A stretch of 64,000 bases of DNA from Sulfolobus islandicus Y.N.15.51 (GTDB taxonomy: Archaea > Thermoproteota > Thermoprotei_A > Sulfolobales > Sulfolobaceae). The translations under genes and the position numbers were made by a program. The stretch is taken from assembly GCF_000022485.1 (NCBI RefSeq), contig NC_012623.1, forward strand, positions 186,001-250,000, in the 5' to 3' direction. This document shows, piece after piece, positions 9,137 through 25,995 of the stretch. The notes below the pieces were generated by a model. It saw only the letters and a program-made list of their open reading frames with translations. It was not told where the DNA came from and made no database searches. The number at the start of each line of letters is the position of its first letter. The first letter of the stretch is position 1.

Positions 9137-9705
9137 CTAACACCGCAACGCTGAATCCCCCATTCCAGACTCCATCTTATGTTGTGCTGTAATCTCAGCC
9201 AACTCAATTAGATTCTTCCTTATCTCTACCTTTATGTCTTTGGGCAATGATATTAAGTTACGAATTAAAATAGTTCTCGCACCCATGTTGCTTATAGGAA
9301 TAGCGTAATCTATATGGGGAGTAATGAAAGTAATTGAGCCTAATGGTGAATTAGCTTTTCTAGATATGAACATTAAGACCTCTTTTGAGGGAAAGTATTT
9401 ATTAGTGTCCTCTGGTGTTATTACGTCTTGTACGAATGTATCTATGTTATGTCTTAAAAGAAGTGATTTAGCGTCTATTTTAGGTAAGTTAGTTACAACG
9501 TAAATTCTAGCCCTATAATTTAACTCTTCTAGATACTGTGAGTCAGGGTAGGGTTTAAATTTAGAAATATCGAGATCTCCTATTACTGTCTTCAGCAAAT
9601 CCTTAGGTGGATAGTATCTTACATTTGAGAGGGATGAAGTGATTATTCTATAGATTTCAATAGAGGATAGATCGAAGATTGCATCTAAGTCAATAATGTA
9701 TGGTA

Positions 9706-9709
<4 letters not shown>
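9137..9709 (-). CDS. HAD-like protein with degenerate active site, reductase operon
   Basis: This 190-residue protein has a HAD-superfamily layout. An amino-terminal 'YIIDLDAIFDLSSI' stands where DxDx(T/V) is usual. 'IYVVTNLPK' matches motif II, and 'ITFITPHIDYAIPISNMGAR' matches the last motif, but without the GD pair. The catalytic Asp is partly kept and the acidic motif IV is not, so enzymatic activity is doubtful. Start and stop overlap the neighbours by 3-4 bp, so it is translationally coupled in the operon. Confidence 0.6.
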
Positions 9710-11186
<1,477 letters not shown>

Positions 11187-11187
<1 letters not shown>

Positions 11188-11837
11188 TAATTTACACCTA
11201 AATATTTTCTCTCAAATTGAAGAAACTTAGCCAATTCAGAACATACAATTTTGTATATATTTGATCTCGGATCGTTAATTACGTCATTGATCCAATCGGG
11301 AATCCACGAGAAAATATGGGTTAGTGTGAAATTCTTCTCATCTTGTACTATTTTAAACGGATCTCTTCCTTCACTTCTGTGCTCATACTCTTCCTCAATA
11401 AGCAAAGACATGAATGCGAAAATAGAAGAAACGTGATCAGGTTCAGGATTAAATTGGGATGAGAATTTCATAACAATCCCCTTGGATTTGTAGAACCTAA
11501 TAACATCAGTGTACTTGAAAGTGGCAACTTTCTCTCCCATAAGCTGAAATAATCTCTTACTTTCCACTGGCAACAAGGGTTTAACTCCAAATCCAGAAAG
11601 GAATAAGGTTGAGTATTCCAACAGATAATCTGACCTTTTAGTCTCACTAAAAACCCTTTTTATTTCAGTAGCTCTTATCCCCATAACCTCTTCCAATTGT
11701 TTATCTAGTTCTCTATCCACTACGTCAATCTTCTCCAAGAGCTGTTTATACTCATCTTCTACAAACTTATAAAGGAAGAGATCCGCGAATAAATCGTATA
11801 ACGCATGCCTAACGTTTAACAAGACGGAAACTGACAA
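11187..11837 (-). CDS. TorD/DmsD-family redox-enzyme maturation chaperone (SreE-like)
   Basis: This 216-residue all-helical protein has the TorD-family pattern: '[20 protein letters not shown]' (the Y-x2-LF and P-x-ES type motif) and '[22 protein letters not shown]' (the E-P-D-H motif). Such chaperones bind the twin-arginine signal of a specific molybdopterin enzyme and help insert the cofactor before export. Its natural client is the split catalytic subunit immediately upstream, which has an RRDFLK signal. With that subunit disrupted, the chaperone may now have no client. Confidence 0.8.
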
Positions 11838-11859
11838 TATAAGTCACCAAACAAAAAAA

Positions 11860-12702
<843 letters not shown>

Positions 12703-12712
12703 ATTTATCACC

Positions 12713-15112
<2,400 letters not shown>

Positions 15113-15194
15113 ACCGGGGAGCTTCCGGTATAAAAACCTTTCCATGAAAAATCGAGCATAGTCCACACTACTTACGCAAGTGATGAAACCTGCT

Positions 15195-16145
15195 TTACTC
15201 ACTAGCATCAAATGGTTTATTATAATACAGCACAGCCCAAGTAATAACAGCCAATTTCCTTGCACAAGCAGTAATCAACTTCTTACCCTTTAACCTACCC
15301 TTGTGCTCCTCATAAAAACGCTTGATAACAGGATTAACCTTGATGGCAGTCAAAGCTGCCAAATAAAAAGCCCTCCTCAAAACAGCATCACCCCTCTTGG
15401 ATATACCCCTTGAGACAACACTCTTACCACTAGACTCAACAAGAGGGTCGAGACCACAATAAGCAACAAACCTCTTCTTATCACTAAAGCGCCTAACATC
15501 ACCAACCCTAGCCAAAATAATACAACCCAAGGTTTTACCAATACCGGGAATAGTGAAAATCAAACTATCCTTGGAAACAACATTCTCAAGCTCCTTCTCA
15601 ATCTCCCTCTTCCTAGTTTTAAGCCTCTCAAGCTCCTCCAAAAGAAACCTAACCTCAGCCAAGACAATACTATCCCCACCCCTCAAAACCTCCTCCAAGT
15701 TTTTCTTAGACAAACTATCCCTATAGCCTAAAAGTACCAAATCCCTCCTCAACCTATTCTTAACCCTAGCAATACTCCTAGTAACAAAATCCCACTGGCT
15801 AGTCAACTCCCTAGCATCACTTGTTGTAAACCCACTACCCATACTTACAACTATTTCCGCAAGCTTTTTAGCATCATTCTTATCACTCTTCTTACCCCTA
15901 AAACCCTTGAACTTCTTGAGAATAAAGGGATTAATGATCCTAACATCATACTCATTATTCAAGTACTTTGCTAGGTTAACGTGGTAAACTCCAGTACTCT
16001 CAATACCCACTTTGCAACCCTTAGGCAAGATCTTCCTTATCTCCTCAAACCCTTGCCTATCATTAGGAAACTCGTAGAGTTTACCTTGAAAATACATAAT
16101 TAATTTATCTTTTGATACATCTATTCCTGCGACTGGGGCCTCCAA
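15195..16145 (-). CDS. IS110-family DEDD transposase (recombinase)
   Basis: This 316-residue recombinase has an N-terminal RuvC-like DEDD domain: '[15 protein letters not shown]' (first Asp), '[14 protein letters not shown]' (Glu), and '[16 protein letters not shown]' (Asp pair). The C-terminal transposase_20 domain has '[20 protein letters not shown]' and '[18 protein letters not shown]'. The length is within the family range and the frame is intact, so the copy may be active. Family knowledge: these enzymes use a bridge RNA encoded in the element's own non-coding end to choose their target. Confidence 0.9.
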   Translation of the reverse strand: MEAPVAGIDVSKDKLIMYFQGKLYEFPNDRQGFEEIRKILPKGCKVGIESTGVYHVNLAKYLNNEYDVRIINPFILKKFKGFRGKKSDKNDAKKLAEIVVSMGSGFTTSDARELTSQWDFVTRSIARVKNRLRRDLVLLGYRDSLSKKNLEEVLRGGDSIVLAEVRFLLEELERLKTRKREIEKELENVVSKDSLIFTIPGIGKTLGCIILARVGDVRRFSDKKRFVAYCGLDPLVESSGKSVVSRGISKRGDAVLRRAFYLAALTAIKVNPVIKRFYEEHKGRLKGKKLITACARKLAVITWAVLYYNKPFDASE

Positions 16146-16306
16146 TTATACTCACCCTTATGTTTTATTCGGGCTTTTTGCCCAACTTCCGGTTCGAATT
16201 GGAGGAGGCCAAGCTCCCCGTCGAGCTTTAAGCCCAAGGAAGTCAACGGCCTACACCCCAGTCAGATCTGTGTAATACAGATCTGACTAATATGTTTTAT
16301 ATAAGG
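16146..16306 (-). ncRNA. putative IS110 bridge (seek) RNA leader
   Basis: This is the non-coding end of the IS110 element, upstream of its transposase and read on the minus strand. It has a hairpin with perfect 11-nt arms (AGTCAGATCTG and CAGATCTGACT) around TGTAATA, near 16258-16290. It is followed by G/C-rich paired blocks (GGGCTT/AAGCCC, GAGGCC/GGCCTC). Two mini-elements conserve these blocks while parts between them differ, as expected for a guide RNA with variable loops. There is no expression evidence. Confidence 0.5.
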
Positions 16307-16308
16307 TA

Positions 16309-18180
<1,872 letters not shown>

Positions 18181-18260
18181 GATATCTCTTTGTTCACTTC
18201 CGTGTGTTATTTATTTAAATATTCATTTCATTTTACCGATATTTCCGATTTCACATATTT

Positions 18261-19085
<825 letters not shown>

Positions 19086-19195
19086 ATTTTAATATATAAT
19101 TATATTAGCAAAAAAGTTTATTTAAAAATATGTACGATTGAACATATCGGAAGACTGAAATGAAACTTTATTTAAATTATTAGTCAACTTTATAA
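19086..19195. promoter_or_regulatory. divergent promoter region between TPR and NrfD genes
   Basis: This is a 110-bp AT-rich spacer between divergent genes. TTTATTTAAATTATT begins about 30 bp before the NrfD start and is a good archaeal TATA box for a leaderless message. On the other strand TTTTTAAATAAACTT lies at about the same distance before the TPR gene. It would control both halves of the sulfur-reductase locus. No clear operator palindrome was seen. Confidence 0.5.
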
Positions 19196-20272
19196 ATGAT
19201 AAAAATGGGACTATTTAATGCACCTGAACCAGGAACGTCCTTTGGAGTACAAGCTCCCATCATCCAGATAAATCAGTATCCATTATGGGGAGAGTACGTA
19301 GCACTAGCGTTATACTTCACTGAGATAGCAGGTATGCTAATGGCCATAATAGGTTTAATGGAAGTAACTGGAAAGTATAAAGCGTTCAATAGGAGGGCAT
19401 CTGTTGCGGCTTTTATCGCATCCATTTTAGCTTTACTGTTTTTTGATATTGATTTAGGTAGACCAACTGCAGCTATACTTGCCCCAGCTGAAGCCTTATT
19501 CTATTTTGCTTTCTCTTGGATGGCTAGAGGTATAATATTTGTAGGTGGGCTATTACTTTTCTAGTTCCTATATATGGTAATTTCTTTACTTAATGTGAAG
19601 AACAAGTGGTCTAGAGGAGTCGTAGCTGTATTAGGAGCATTTGCAGGAATATTCTCCACAACTTATAGTGGATTTGAATTAGCTGCTACTACTGGAATAC
19701 CGTTCTGGAATAACGGTGGATTGCCAGCACTCTATCTAGCTGATGGTGTCTTCGCTGCTAGTGGACTTGGATATTTGATAGCATTAGTAGGTAAAAATGA
19801 AGATGTTATAAGGGCTAGGGTAACACTCACTAAAGTATTGTTCTATTCCAGTATCGCAATTTTAGCAACATGGTTTCTATTCCTAGCTAACGTTAATTAC
19901 TTGAATGTTTTTAATCAAGTAGCCTATGAATATTTGTTATCTCAAGCGACTTTCTATGTAGATATAACATTATCTGTACTAACCTTGATAATATCTGGAA
20001 TAGGTTATATGTCAATAACTAGGTTCCTAATGTTCGGAATAAAGCAAAAAGCTCCAGAATCAGCGATAGGTCAAATTCCAGTAATGGATCTGCCAACTGT
20101 AATTAAATACGTAATAGTTGTGGCTGCAATATTTGCGCTAGTTGCTGGTTTCTTAGCAAGAGCTGATGTATTATTTGCTGGGCAATATGCATATCAACTA
20201 TCCCCAATGACTCCATTCCAGTCAGTCTCTAATCAGCCAATTCCAATTGGTTCCTTTGGCTGGAGAGGTTAA
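19196..20272 (+). pseudogene. NrfD/PsrC-like membrane anchor with in-frame amber stop (SreC-like)
   Basis: This is a quinone-interacting membrane anchor of a polysulfide-reductase-type enzyme, about 358 codons with eight or so hydrophobic helices. Codons 1-122 (19196-19561) and 19574-20272 are in the same frame. They are separated by a single TAG at 19562-19564 that falls inside a membrane helix ('GGLLLF' then 'FLYMVISLL'). Family signs are '[20 protein letters not shown]' (the D-L-G-R-P motif) and '[20 protein letters not shown]'. A point nonsense mutation, with no frameshift, explains it. Together with the split catalytic gene it indicates loss of the enzyme. Confidence 0.75.
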
Positions 20273-20439
20273 AAGGAATAATCGTTTTTATACTCTTTTT
20301 CATTTATTAGATTTAGTGTTTCTTTAAAAAACTAAGCAATTTAAGAAGTAGTGTTAGTTGAGTAGAGAAACATAAAAATTTTTTTGCCCTAAATCATGAT
20401 AATAAGAATATATAAACTGACATAATATATTTATTATTG

Positions 20440-21066
20440 ATGAGTATCAAAATCCTCGATGATAGGGATACCATAATATTAGAATTCTTAGTAATATATG
20501 GATATCTAACTTCTTATAAATTAGCTATAATCTCAGATATTCCAATGGCTACAGTATGGCGTATACTAGTTAACTTAAAATCCTTAAGTCTAGTGACAAA
20601 ACAAAAGAAGGGATTTACAATTACTCCACGTGGCTTAGTATTTGCATATTATTTAACAAAGAAAGATAATATACGCTTACAAGCTCTTCAAAAGCTTAAA
20701 GAATCATGGAAGTATGACGGTTCCGTGAATGAGATTAGATCATTTTTAGATGCGTTGAATCAATTTTTGAAAAAATATGAAATTTCGCTAATAAGTGTTT
20801 GTTTTAACCATCCGCTTTCCGTGATAAGCCTTATGTTACCCAAGGCAAAGGAATTAGATGAGTTTAGTCAACGTTTACTAGCTAGATTCATATTGAAAGC
20901 ATTTCCAACAGTCGTTCTTCCTACAGGATGCAAGGCTATCATAAGCTTTGACGAAAAAGGTGAACCTTATGCACTAGCTGCAGATTGTAAAGATGAGGGA
21001 GTACACATATTCCATAAGTGCCCCTATATAAATAAATACTTTAGTGTAGAGGTTAAACCAAGGTGA
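20440..21066 (+). CDS. winged-helix transcriptional regulator of the reductase locus
   Basis: This protein is about 208 residues. The first 80 form a winged helix ('YGYLTSYKLAIISDIPMATVWRILVNLKSL', then the wing 'TKQKKGFTITPRGLVFA'). The C-terminal part holds cysteines ('GCKAIISF', 'ADCKDEGVHIFHKCPYINKY') that could bind metal or sense redox state. The ATG at 20440 is preferred over a TTG at 20437. Its stop overlaps the next start (GTGA), so the two are coupled. Position suggests it controls the sulfur-reductase genes or its own operon. Confidence 0.7.
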   Translation: MSIKILDDRDTIILEFLVIYGYLTSYKLAIISDIPMATVWRILVNLKSLSLVTKQKKGFTITPRGLVFAYYLTKKDNIRLQALQKLKESWKYDGSVNEIRSFLDALNQFLKKYEISLISVCFNHPLSVISLMLPKAKELDEFSQRLLARFILKAFPTVVLPTGCKAIISFDEKGEPYALAADCKDEGVHIFHKCPYINKYFSVEVKPR

Positions 21067-21962
21067 TTCAACTACAGAGGAAATTTTTCCTTAATCTCTC
21101 CCAATTAGTTAAACAAGGTTTCCATCCAGCCCTACTCCTAACTGGTTGTCAGAAGAGGGCATTACCAGTTATGAAGATTATTAACTCGAACGGAGACTTA
21201 AGAGGTGATCTTAAGATAAACTTGTGTATTAGGATGGGATTGAGGGAGGATAAAAGTTGTGAATTCTTTTATCCATCCACGAGGGAAATTACTTACAAAA
21301 AGGAAATCTCTACGTCTAAAGGTAATGGATTGCTTTTAGCTAGTAGTGAAGGTTTACTCTTAGTAGATGCCATATACCCTGAGAGGAATAAGGAAATACT
21401 AAGAGCTACACTATCTAATTTAATAACAATATGGGGAGTTAAGTGGTACGAAATTGAAACTAAGGATAATATAGTAGGTTTCGTATGGGGTTTTACGGAT
21501 AGGATATATATGGAAGTTAAGGAAGGAATGAAAGTAGGAATGATAAATAGACCAGGAGGAACGTTGCCAGTAAAGTTGCTTTATAAGGCATTAAATGGAA
21601 ATATTGAATATCTTGAGAAGAGAGGTATTGGTATTAATTATATTTACGAACTAGCAGAAGAGACTTTCAGTAGGGCTACTAAAATATTGAAATTAAACAG
21701 TAACGTTTTGCCAATAAATATTACTAGAATAGGAATTAATAATATAAATAGTTTATTTGCAAACTATTCACTAAAAATTCAATTACCAACGCCATGGTAT
21801 GCAGAAATCATGAGAGAGATTGCTCCCCTTATTCAAGACCCATTACAGTCAGAGTTGTTAGTACTTGTAATAGGCGAAAAAAGAGAGGTAGAAGATGCCC
21901 TTCAAGAGGCAGAAAAACAAGGATTTCCATCTTTCCTAGTTGGCGAAGTGTTAAGGAGATAG
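21063..21962 (+). CDS. unrecognised protein coupled to the regulator, sulfur-reductase locus
   Basis: This 299-residue protein begins with GTG overlapping the regulator's stop. I do not recognise it firmly. An early 'GFHPALLLTGCQKRALP' and the tail 'REVEDALQEAEKQGFPSFLV' followed by 'GEVLRR' resemble the C-terminal AIR-synthase fold of HypE/PurM-like proteins, where that tail is common, but the middle does not clearly follow. A maturation or cofactor role for the reductase would fit the context. Its end overlaps the convergent dehydrogenase gene by 12 bp. Confidence 0.6.
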   Translation: MIQLQRKFFLNLSQLVKQGFHPALLLTGCQKRALPVMKIINSNGDLRGDLKINLCIRMGLREDKSCEFFYPSTREITYKKEISTSKGNGLLLASSEGLLLVDAIYPERNKEILRATLSNLITIWGVKWYEIETKDNIVGFVWGFTDRIYMEVKEGMKVGMINRPGGTLPVKLLYKALNGNIEYLEKRGIGINYIYELAEETFSRATKILKLNSNVLPINITRIGINNINSLFANYSLKIQLPTPWYAEIMREIAPLIQDPLQSELLVLVIGEKREVEDALQEAEKQGFPSFLVGEVLRR

Positions 21963-22946
21963 GAAAATTCTACCATCCCTCTCTTTAGAGAAAAGTTCTT
22001 TCAGAGCTTGTTTACCCTCCTCTAACTTAAATATCTTCCATGTCTTTACTTTACAATCCTTACAAATGTCTAATAATTCTACAAAGTCCTTCCTATTACC
22101 CCTATTAACACCTAGAATACTAATGTGTTTGCTATATAACTGACTTAAATCAACCTTCACATTGCCACCTAACAATGTTCCAAAGGTGACTAACTTACCC
22201 CTAATCCCTACAACTGAAAAGCTCTTATCCCAAAGTTGTTCTCCTAAGGAATTGACAACTACGTCAGCCATCTTAGCATTTGTAATTTCCTTCACCTTTT
22301 CCTCTACTTCATTATAATCAACTACAAAATCGGCTCCATATTCCCTTAACCAACTCTTTCTTGATACAGCTATTACTTTTGCCCCAAACTTCTTACCCAA
22401 TTGTACCAAAAACATTCCAGTATTTCCAGATGCCCCAAATATAACCAGCGTTTGTGATGGCCTCAATTCTGCTTCCTTTAATGCATGATAAGCTGTTAAA
22501 GCAGCTACAGTCAAGCTCGATCCCATTTCCCACGTATATTCATTTGGTAACTTAAACACATACTTCTCTTCAACTGCAATATACTCAGCCCATCCACCAT
22601 TAGCGTCAACTCCTATTCTTCCACCATTTCTACAGACTGTTTCATATCCAGTCATGCACATGTCACAAGTTCCGTCAAATATTCTACCATAAATTGTAAC
22701 TCTGTCGCCTACACTTAAACTTTTAACATGATCTCCAACCTTAGCTACCTCCCCGCTAAATTCAACTCCGGGTATATGTGGTATCGGGTTCGCTTTTAGT
22801 CTCTCAACAGTATAATAGTCAACTGGATTTACGCCTGCCAGTTTCACTCTTATTAATACTTCATGGTTACCTATTTCTGGGTCTTTATAATCTGTAAACT
22901 TTAGGTTTTCTATTCCGTTCTTATCAAATACGAGAGCCTTCATCAC
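21951..22946 (-). CDS. zinc-containing medium-chain alcohol dehydrogenase-like protein
   Basis: This 331-residue MDR-superfamily oxidoreductase is NAD(P)-dependent. The Rossmann motif is 'LVIFGASGNTGMFLVQLGKK'. 'IPHIPGVEFSGEVAKVG' carries the His and Glu of the catalytic site, but the usual first catalytic Cys is replaced (Asp in 'VNPVDYYT'), so catalytic zinc may be absent. A structural-zinc loop is visible ('GTCDMCMTGYETVC'). The substrate is unknown. It is transcribed convergently with the previous gene. Confidence 0.8.
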   Translation of the reverse strand: MMKALVFDKNGIENLKFTDYKDPEIGNHEVLIRVKLAGVNPVDYYTVERLKANPIPHIPGVEFSGEVAKVGDHVKSLSVGDRVTIYGRIFDGTCDMCMTGYETVCRNGGRIGVDANGGWAEYIAVEEKYVFKLPNEYTWEMGSSLTVAALTAYHALKEAELRPSQTLVIFGASGNTGMFLVQLGKKFGAKVIAVSRKSWLREYGADFVVDYNEVEEKVKEITNAKMADVVVNSLGEQLWDKSFSVVGIRGKLVTFGTLLGGNVKVDLSQLYSKHISILGVNRGNRKDFVELLDICKDCKVKTWKIFKLEEGKQALKELFSKERDGRIFLSP

Positions 22947-23048
22947 CTTTAACTTAAGCTTAAAAGGTTAATAAGTTAACTTTAGATTGGTAAAGATAAT
23001 AAGCAAAGTTAGGAGAAAAATTATCTTAAACGCATCTCGTTAGATTGC

Positions 23049-23062
23049 TCATAAGTCCAACG
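23049..23062 (+). promoter_or_regulatory. 14-base motif upstream of cbsA (copy 1 of 3)
   Basis: TCATAAGTCCAACG, identical to copies at 33098 and 34129. It ends 45 bp before the cbsA start and is followed by a TATA-like TTTAATAG. It is a likely binding site for a regulator shared by the cbs-sox genes. Confidence 0.6.
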
Positions 23063-23107
23063 ATTCATGTTTAATAGTAACGTCTGCTTAAGCACTTTTG
23101 TGAGAGG

Positions 23108-24523
23108 ATGAGTATTAAGAGAAGGTCAAAATATACGTTAAGCGTTCTTCTACTTGCTTCATTTTTAGCTATTATAATGGGATTAGCAAACGTTCCAATG
23201 GCTCAGACTTCTCCGCAAATTCCCGTTTATAAAGTAGTTGGTAGTGCGGATTTGTCAAATCCTGGATCTGCAAGTTATTGGAACCAAATACCATGGATTA
23301 ACATTTCATTAACTGCAAATATACCAATGGCTCCCACATCTGGATTAACTCACTATTTATTAGTTAAAGCAGTATGGAATGGATCTTGGATAATAATATT
23401 AGAAAGATGGTACGCTCCAGAACCCGCATTTGGTGCTTGGTCAGCAGCCGCAGCAGCACTTTATCCCCCTGCTTCTGGTCCAGGTTTGTTTAGACAAATA
23501 ATGCTGACACCTAGTACTACTTATACGATAGAAAAGAATTATACTAACTATTTCTCAATAGTTAATGGAAATACTATACAAGGGAGATTAGTATTAAACT
23601 ACTCTGGAATCTTGTTACCAACTCCAAACAATACACAAATTAGTGTAATGTCTAATGGTACAATAATATTATGGCATTCCCCAAGACCAATGGAAGATCT
23701 TCTTTATTCAGATGGAATGTTTTATGGTTATTATACTAACTCAACGTGGTATTATCCAGATAGAGCTGCTATAATGTGGTATATGGGTAGTGTAATACCA
23801 CCTACTAAAGATGGGATGAATATTGGTGGCAAAGTCCCTGGCCAAACATTTGATGGTGTGACTTTTAAAGATGCCGGAGGCTCTTTAGTACAGTCTGGAG
23901 GCGCAGCAAATATATGGATGTGGGTATCAGGGGCTACATGGAACAACGCAACTTATGATCCTGCATTTAAAGCAAATCTCTGGCAGAACACATCACTAAC
24001 TGGATTATCTTATGTAGACCCTAATAATCACGGATTTGCAGTTCCACTATATACTAATAATACTAACATGTATGAAGTAGACACTTCTGGAATATGGTAT
24101 GCACCAGTTGCATCAAGTGGATTAAACGGATCGCTATTCTTTATATGGACTGGTGCAACATATCAGAATGGTTATTGGACATTAGAGTTTGCTAGACCCC
24201 TTGCAGTTCCTTCGGCTTATGCAAATTGGATGCCTAATATAACAGTTGGTAAAACCTATTATGTAGCGCTTGCAGTATGGCAAGGAAAACTTGGTGAGAC
24301 GTTATTCGACAAGTCTATTACGTCAAACTTCTTAACATTAGAATTAGTTACTACTCCACCTACGAGCACGACCTCCAGTACAACGCCTACCACTTCAGTT
24401 ACTAATACAACTAGCGTTATTACAGTTACAAGCATACCCTCTGCTACAATATATGTTACAATAGTTGGCGTCGTGATAGCTATAATAGCACTTATAATAC
24501 TTTATGTGGTGTTTAGAAGATGA
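23108..24523 (+). CDS. cbsA: cytochrome b558/566 subunit A, exposed glycosylated haemoprotein
   Basis: This 471-residue ectoprotein has a signal peptide (residues 1 to about 33), a large extracytoplasmic domain rich in Asn-x-Ser/Thr, a Thr/Ser-rich stalk ('[20 protein letters not shown]') and a C-terminal membrane helix ('[20 protein letters not shown]'). This is the architecture of CbsA from Sulfolobus, a mono-haem b cytochrome related to the haem domain of ethylbenzene dehydrogenase. The order with cbsB, soxL, soxN and odsN confirms it. It is thought to accept electrons from the SoxL-SoxN bc1-like complex on the outer face. The gene is intact and overlaps cbsB by 4 bp. Confidence 0.9.
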   Translation: MSIKRRSKYTLSVLLLASFLAIIMGLANVPMAQTSPQIPVYKVVGSADLSNPGSASYWNQIPWINISLTANIPMAPTSGLTHYLLVKAVWNGSWIIILERWYAPEPAFGAWSAAAAALYPPASGPGLFRQIMLTPSTTYTIEKNYTNYFSIVNGNTIQGRLVLNYSGILLPTPNNTQISVMSNGTIILWHSPRPMEDLLYSDGMFYGYYTNSTWYYPDRAAIMWYMGSVIPPTKDGMNIGGKVPGQTFDGVTFKDAGGSLVQSGGAANIWMWVSGATWNNATYDPAFKANLWQNTSLTGLSYVDPNNHGFAVPLYTNNTNMYEVDTSGIWYAPVASSGLNGSLFFIWTGATYQNGYWTLEFARPLAVPSAYANWMPNITVGKTYYVALAVWQGKLGETLFDKSITSNFLTLELVTTPPTSTTSSTTPTTSVTNTTSVITVTSIPSATIYVTIVGVVIAIIALIILYVVFRR

Positions 24524-24745
24524 AAATAGTAGATGAATTAAAAGGTAATTTAAACCTTTTTTTAATTTCACTTGGCATTTCCAGCCTTTTACAGTTTTCA
24601 TTCAAACAAGCCTTTATGTTTCCCTCTATCCTACCTCTTAATATCCCTAATACAAATTTACTTCTCGTTATAGGAAATATCTCGTTCTACTTCTTCTTCG
24701 TATTTCTGTTGATAGTCAGTATAATTTTATCCTTTACAAACCTGG
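24520..24745 (+). pseudogene. cbsB: cytochrome b558/566 subunit B, 5' part
   Basis: This is the first ~75 codons of a very hydrophobic protein in the cbsB position, overlapping the cbsA stop by 4 bp (ATGA). Coding similarity stops where an IS110 element begins (GGGCGTTCAG at 24746). The rest of the gene resumes about 7.6 kb downstream at 32397. The frame runs on for only ten residues inside the element. Confidence 0.85.
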
Positions 24746-25964
24746 GGGCGTTCAGTAATAAATATTTCGGTTGAACTTCAAGCATAGTGTCAACTAAGAT
24801 TGCCACGTGAATCCTTTCAATTCACGTGGCGATTTTGGGTCACTTGGGCTCATAAGGCTTATTATTATACCAAACGCTCCACACAACCTTAGCCAACTTT
24901 CTCGCCAAGGCAGTGTATAACTTCCTACCGTGAAGCTTATCCTTGTGATACTCGTAAAACCTCAATAAGGTCGGGTTCTTTGAACAGTTCATCTGCGCAA
25001 GAAAGTAGAAAAGGCTGTGCAAATACTTGTTACCCCTCCTTGAGATTCCCTTACTTACCACCGCCTTACCGCTCCTCTCCACTACCGGATCTAGACCGCA
25101 ATAAGCTACGAAAGACTCAGGCTTAGGGAAGCGCCTAATATCACCTACAACGCCAATGATTATCCCTGCAGCAAGCTTCCCAACTCCCGGAATCGTCAGT
25201 AGGACGTGGTCTTCCGGTACTTGGCTCTCTATCATCTCCTTGACCTCTTTTAACTTCTCTTGCGTCTCAAAGAGGGCCTTAGCCAGTATTTTGACTTCTT
25301 CAAGTACTATTGGCGTGTATTCAAGTTGGTAGAGTACTTCTTGTGCGAAGTCTCCGCTTGCTAGTCTTTCCAATCTCTCCTTGTTTATCTTGTCGTTGTC
25401 GCTTACTAGGAATAGTGCTCTCTTTAGTCTGTTCTTTTGTTTTACTTCCATGTCCTTTAAGAACAGGTATAGAGTTACGAGTTCTCTAAGGACGTTATAC
25501 TCGTACTCCTTTGCCTTGTCGACCATGTTTTCTAATTTTTCTGCGTCGTAAAAATCTGTTTTCTTTTCCCTGAAGTCCTTTTCCCTTGATAGCACGTTTG
25601 GGCTTACTTGTAGTACTCTTACCCCTCTCTCCTTGAAGTATTGGGAAGGCTTTATTGAGTATACTCCGGTGGGCTCTAGGACTATCGTGCAAGGCTTCAT
25701 ATCGAGGATTTTCTCATAGCCTTTTAGGTTGTTCTCGTATTTTCCTCCCCTGCTCGTGATTAAATTATCTTTTGACACGTCTATTCCTAGGACCCCTACC
25801 TCCTTGTCACACCTATATGGGTGGATTTTCCCACAATGTTCAGTCCGACAGTAGGGGTCGGTCACGCCGGAAACCGAAGACTTAGCTTCAGAAATACTAC
25901 CGACCATACTCCCAACCCTAGGAGTATTACTCTTTACTCTCTAGAGCTAATAAAACCTATATAG
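24746..25964 (-). mobile_element. IS110-family element (second type) in cbsB
   Basis: The limits come from comparison with an internally deleted relative at 43370-43849. Both start GGGCGTTCAGTAATAAA and both end near CCTATATAG. The span is about 1.22 kb. It contains one transposase on the minus strand and a conserved segment at 25790-25960 that is likely a leader RNA rather than coding. Confidence 0.75.
24840..25907 (-). CDS. IS110-family DEDD transposase, second type
   Basis: The frame is 355 residues, but the true protein probably begins about 36 codons in, just before 'GVLGIDVSKDNL', the first DEDD Asp. The preceding part is conserved as nucleotides with the mini-element at 43700-43849 and contains GAAGC...TCTTCGG-type pairing, so it is more likely leader RNA. 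Other motifs are 'IVLEPTGVYSIK', 'REKKTDFYDAEKL', 'LLTIPGVGKLAAGIIIGVVG' and '[16 protein letters not shown]'. The frame is intact, so the copy may be functional. Confidence 0.85.
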   Translation of the reverse strand: MVGSISEAKSSVSGVTDPYCRTEHCGKIHPYRCDKEVGVLGIDVSKDNLITSRGGKYENNLKGYEKILDMKPCTIVLEPTGVYSIKPSQYFKERGVRVLQVSPNVLSREKDFREKKTDFYDAEKLENMVDKAKEYEYNVLRELVTLYLFLKDMEVKQKNRLKRALFLVSDNDKINKERLERLASGDFAQEVLYQLEYTPIVLEEVKILAKALFETQEKLKEVKEMIESQVPEDHVLLTIPGVGKLAAGIIIGVVGDIRRFPKPESFVAYCGLDPVVERSGKAVVSKGISRRGNKYLHSLFYFLAQMNCSKNPTLLRFYEYHKDKLHGRKLYTALARKLAKVVWSVWYNNKPYEPK

Positions 25965-25995
25965 GGTTAAGGGAGCGGAAAGCCTCGCCCCTTCT
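25965..25995. mobile_element. IS605-type right end, left piece (continues at 27220)
   Basis: The bases ending GCCCCTTCT at 25995 and those starting TTCTAGGGCAGAGAGG at 27220 join, after removing one TTCT, into GCCCCTTCTAGGGC. This is the hairpin seen in the right ends of the IS605-type elements at 32360-32396 and 36915-36950. An ISC1225-like element split it at the hairpin loop. The second piece runs to about 27243 (GAAGTCAG). Confidence 0.6.

Larger units (their letters stand above)
15113..16308 (-). mobile_element. IS110-family element inserted in the reductase catalytic gene
   Basis: The limits are inferred from reading-frame restoration: removing about 1.2 kb between two GTG trinucleotides rebuilds the host gene. 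The element has a non-coding segment upstream of its transposase (16146-16306) and a short one downstream. There are no terminal inverted repeats, as expected for IS110. Two internally deleted relatives are present at 47889-48204 and 60434-60716. Confidence 0.85.

Noticed and set aside
19562-19564. Amber TAG in the NrfD-like gene as programmed read-through or pyrrolysine
   Set aside because: Pyrrolysine is not known in Sulfolobales, and the neighbouring catalytic gene is also broken, so a nonsense mutation is simpler.
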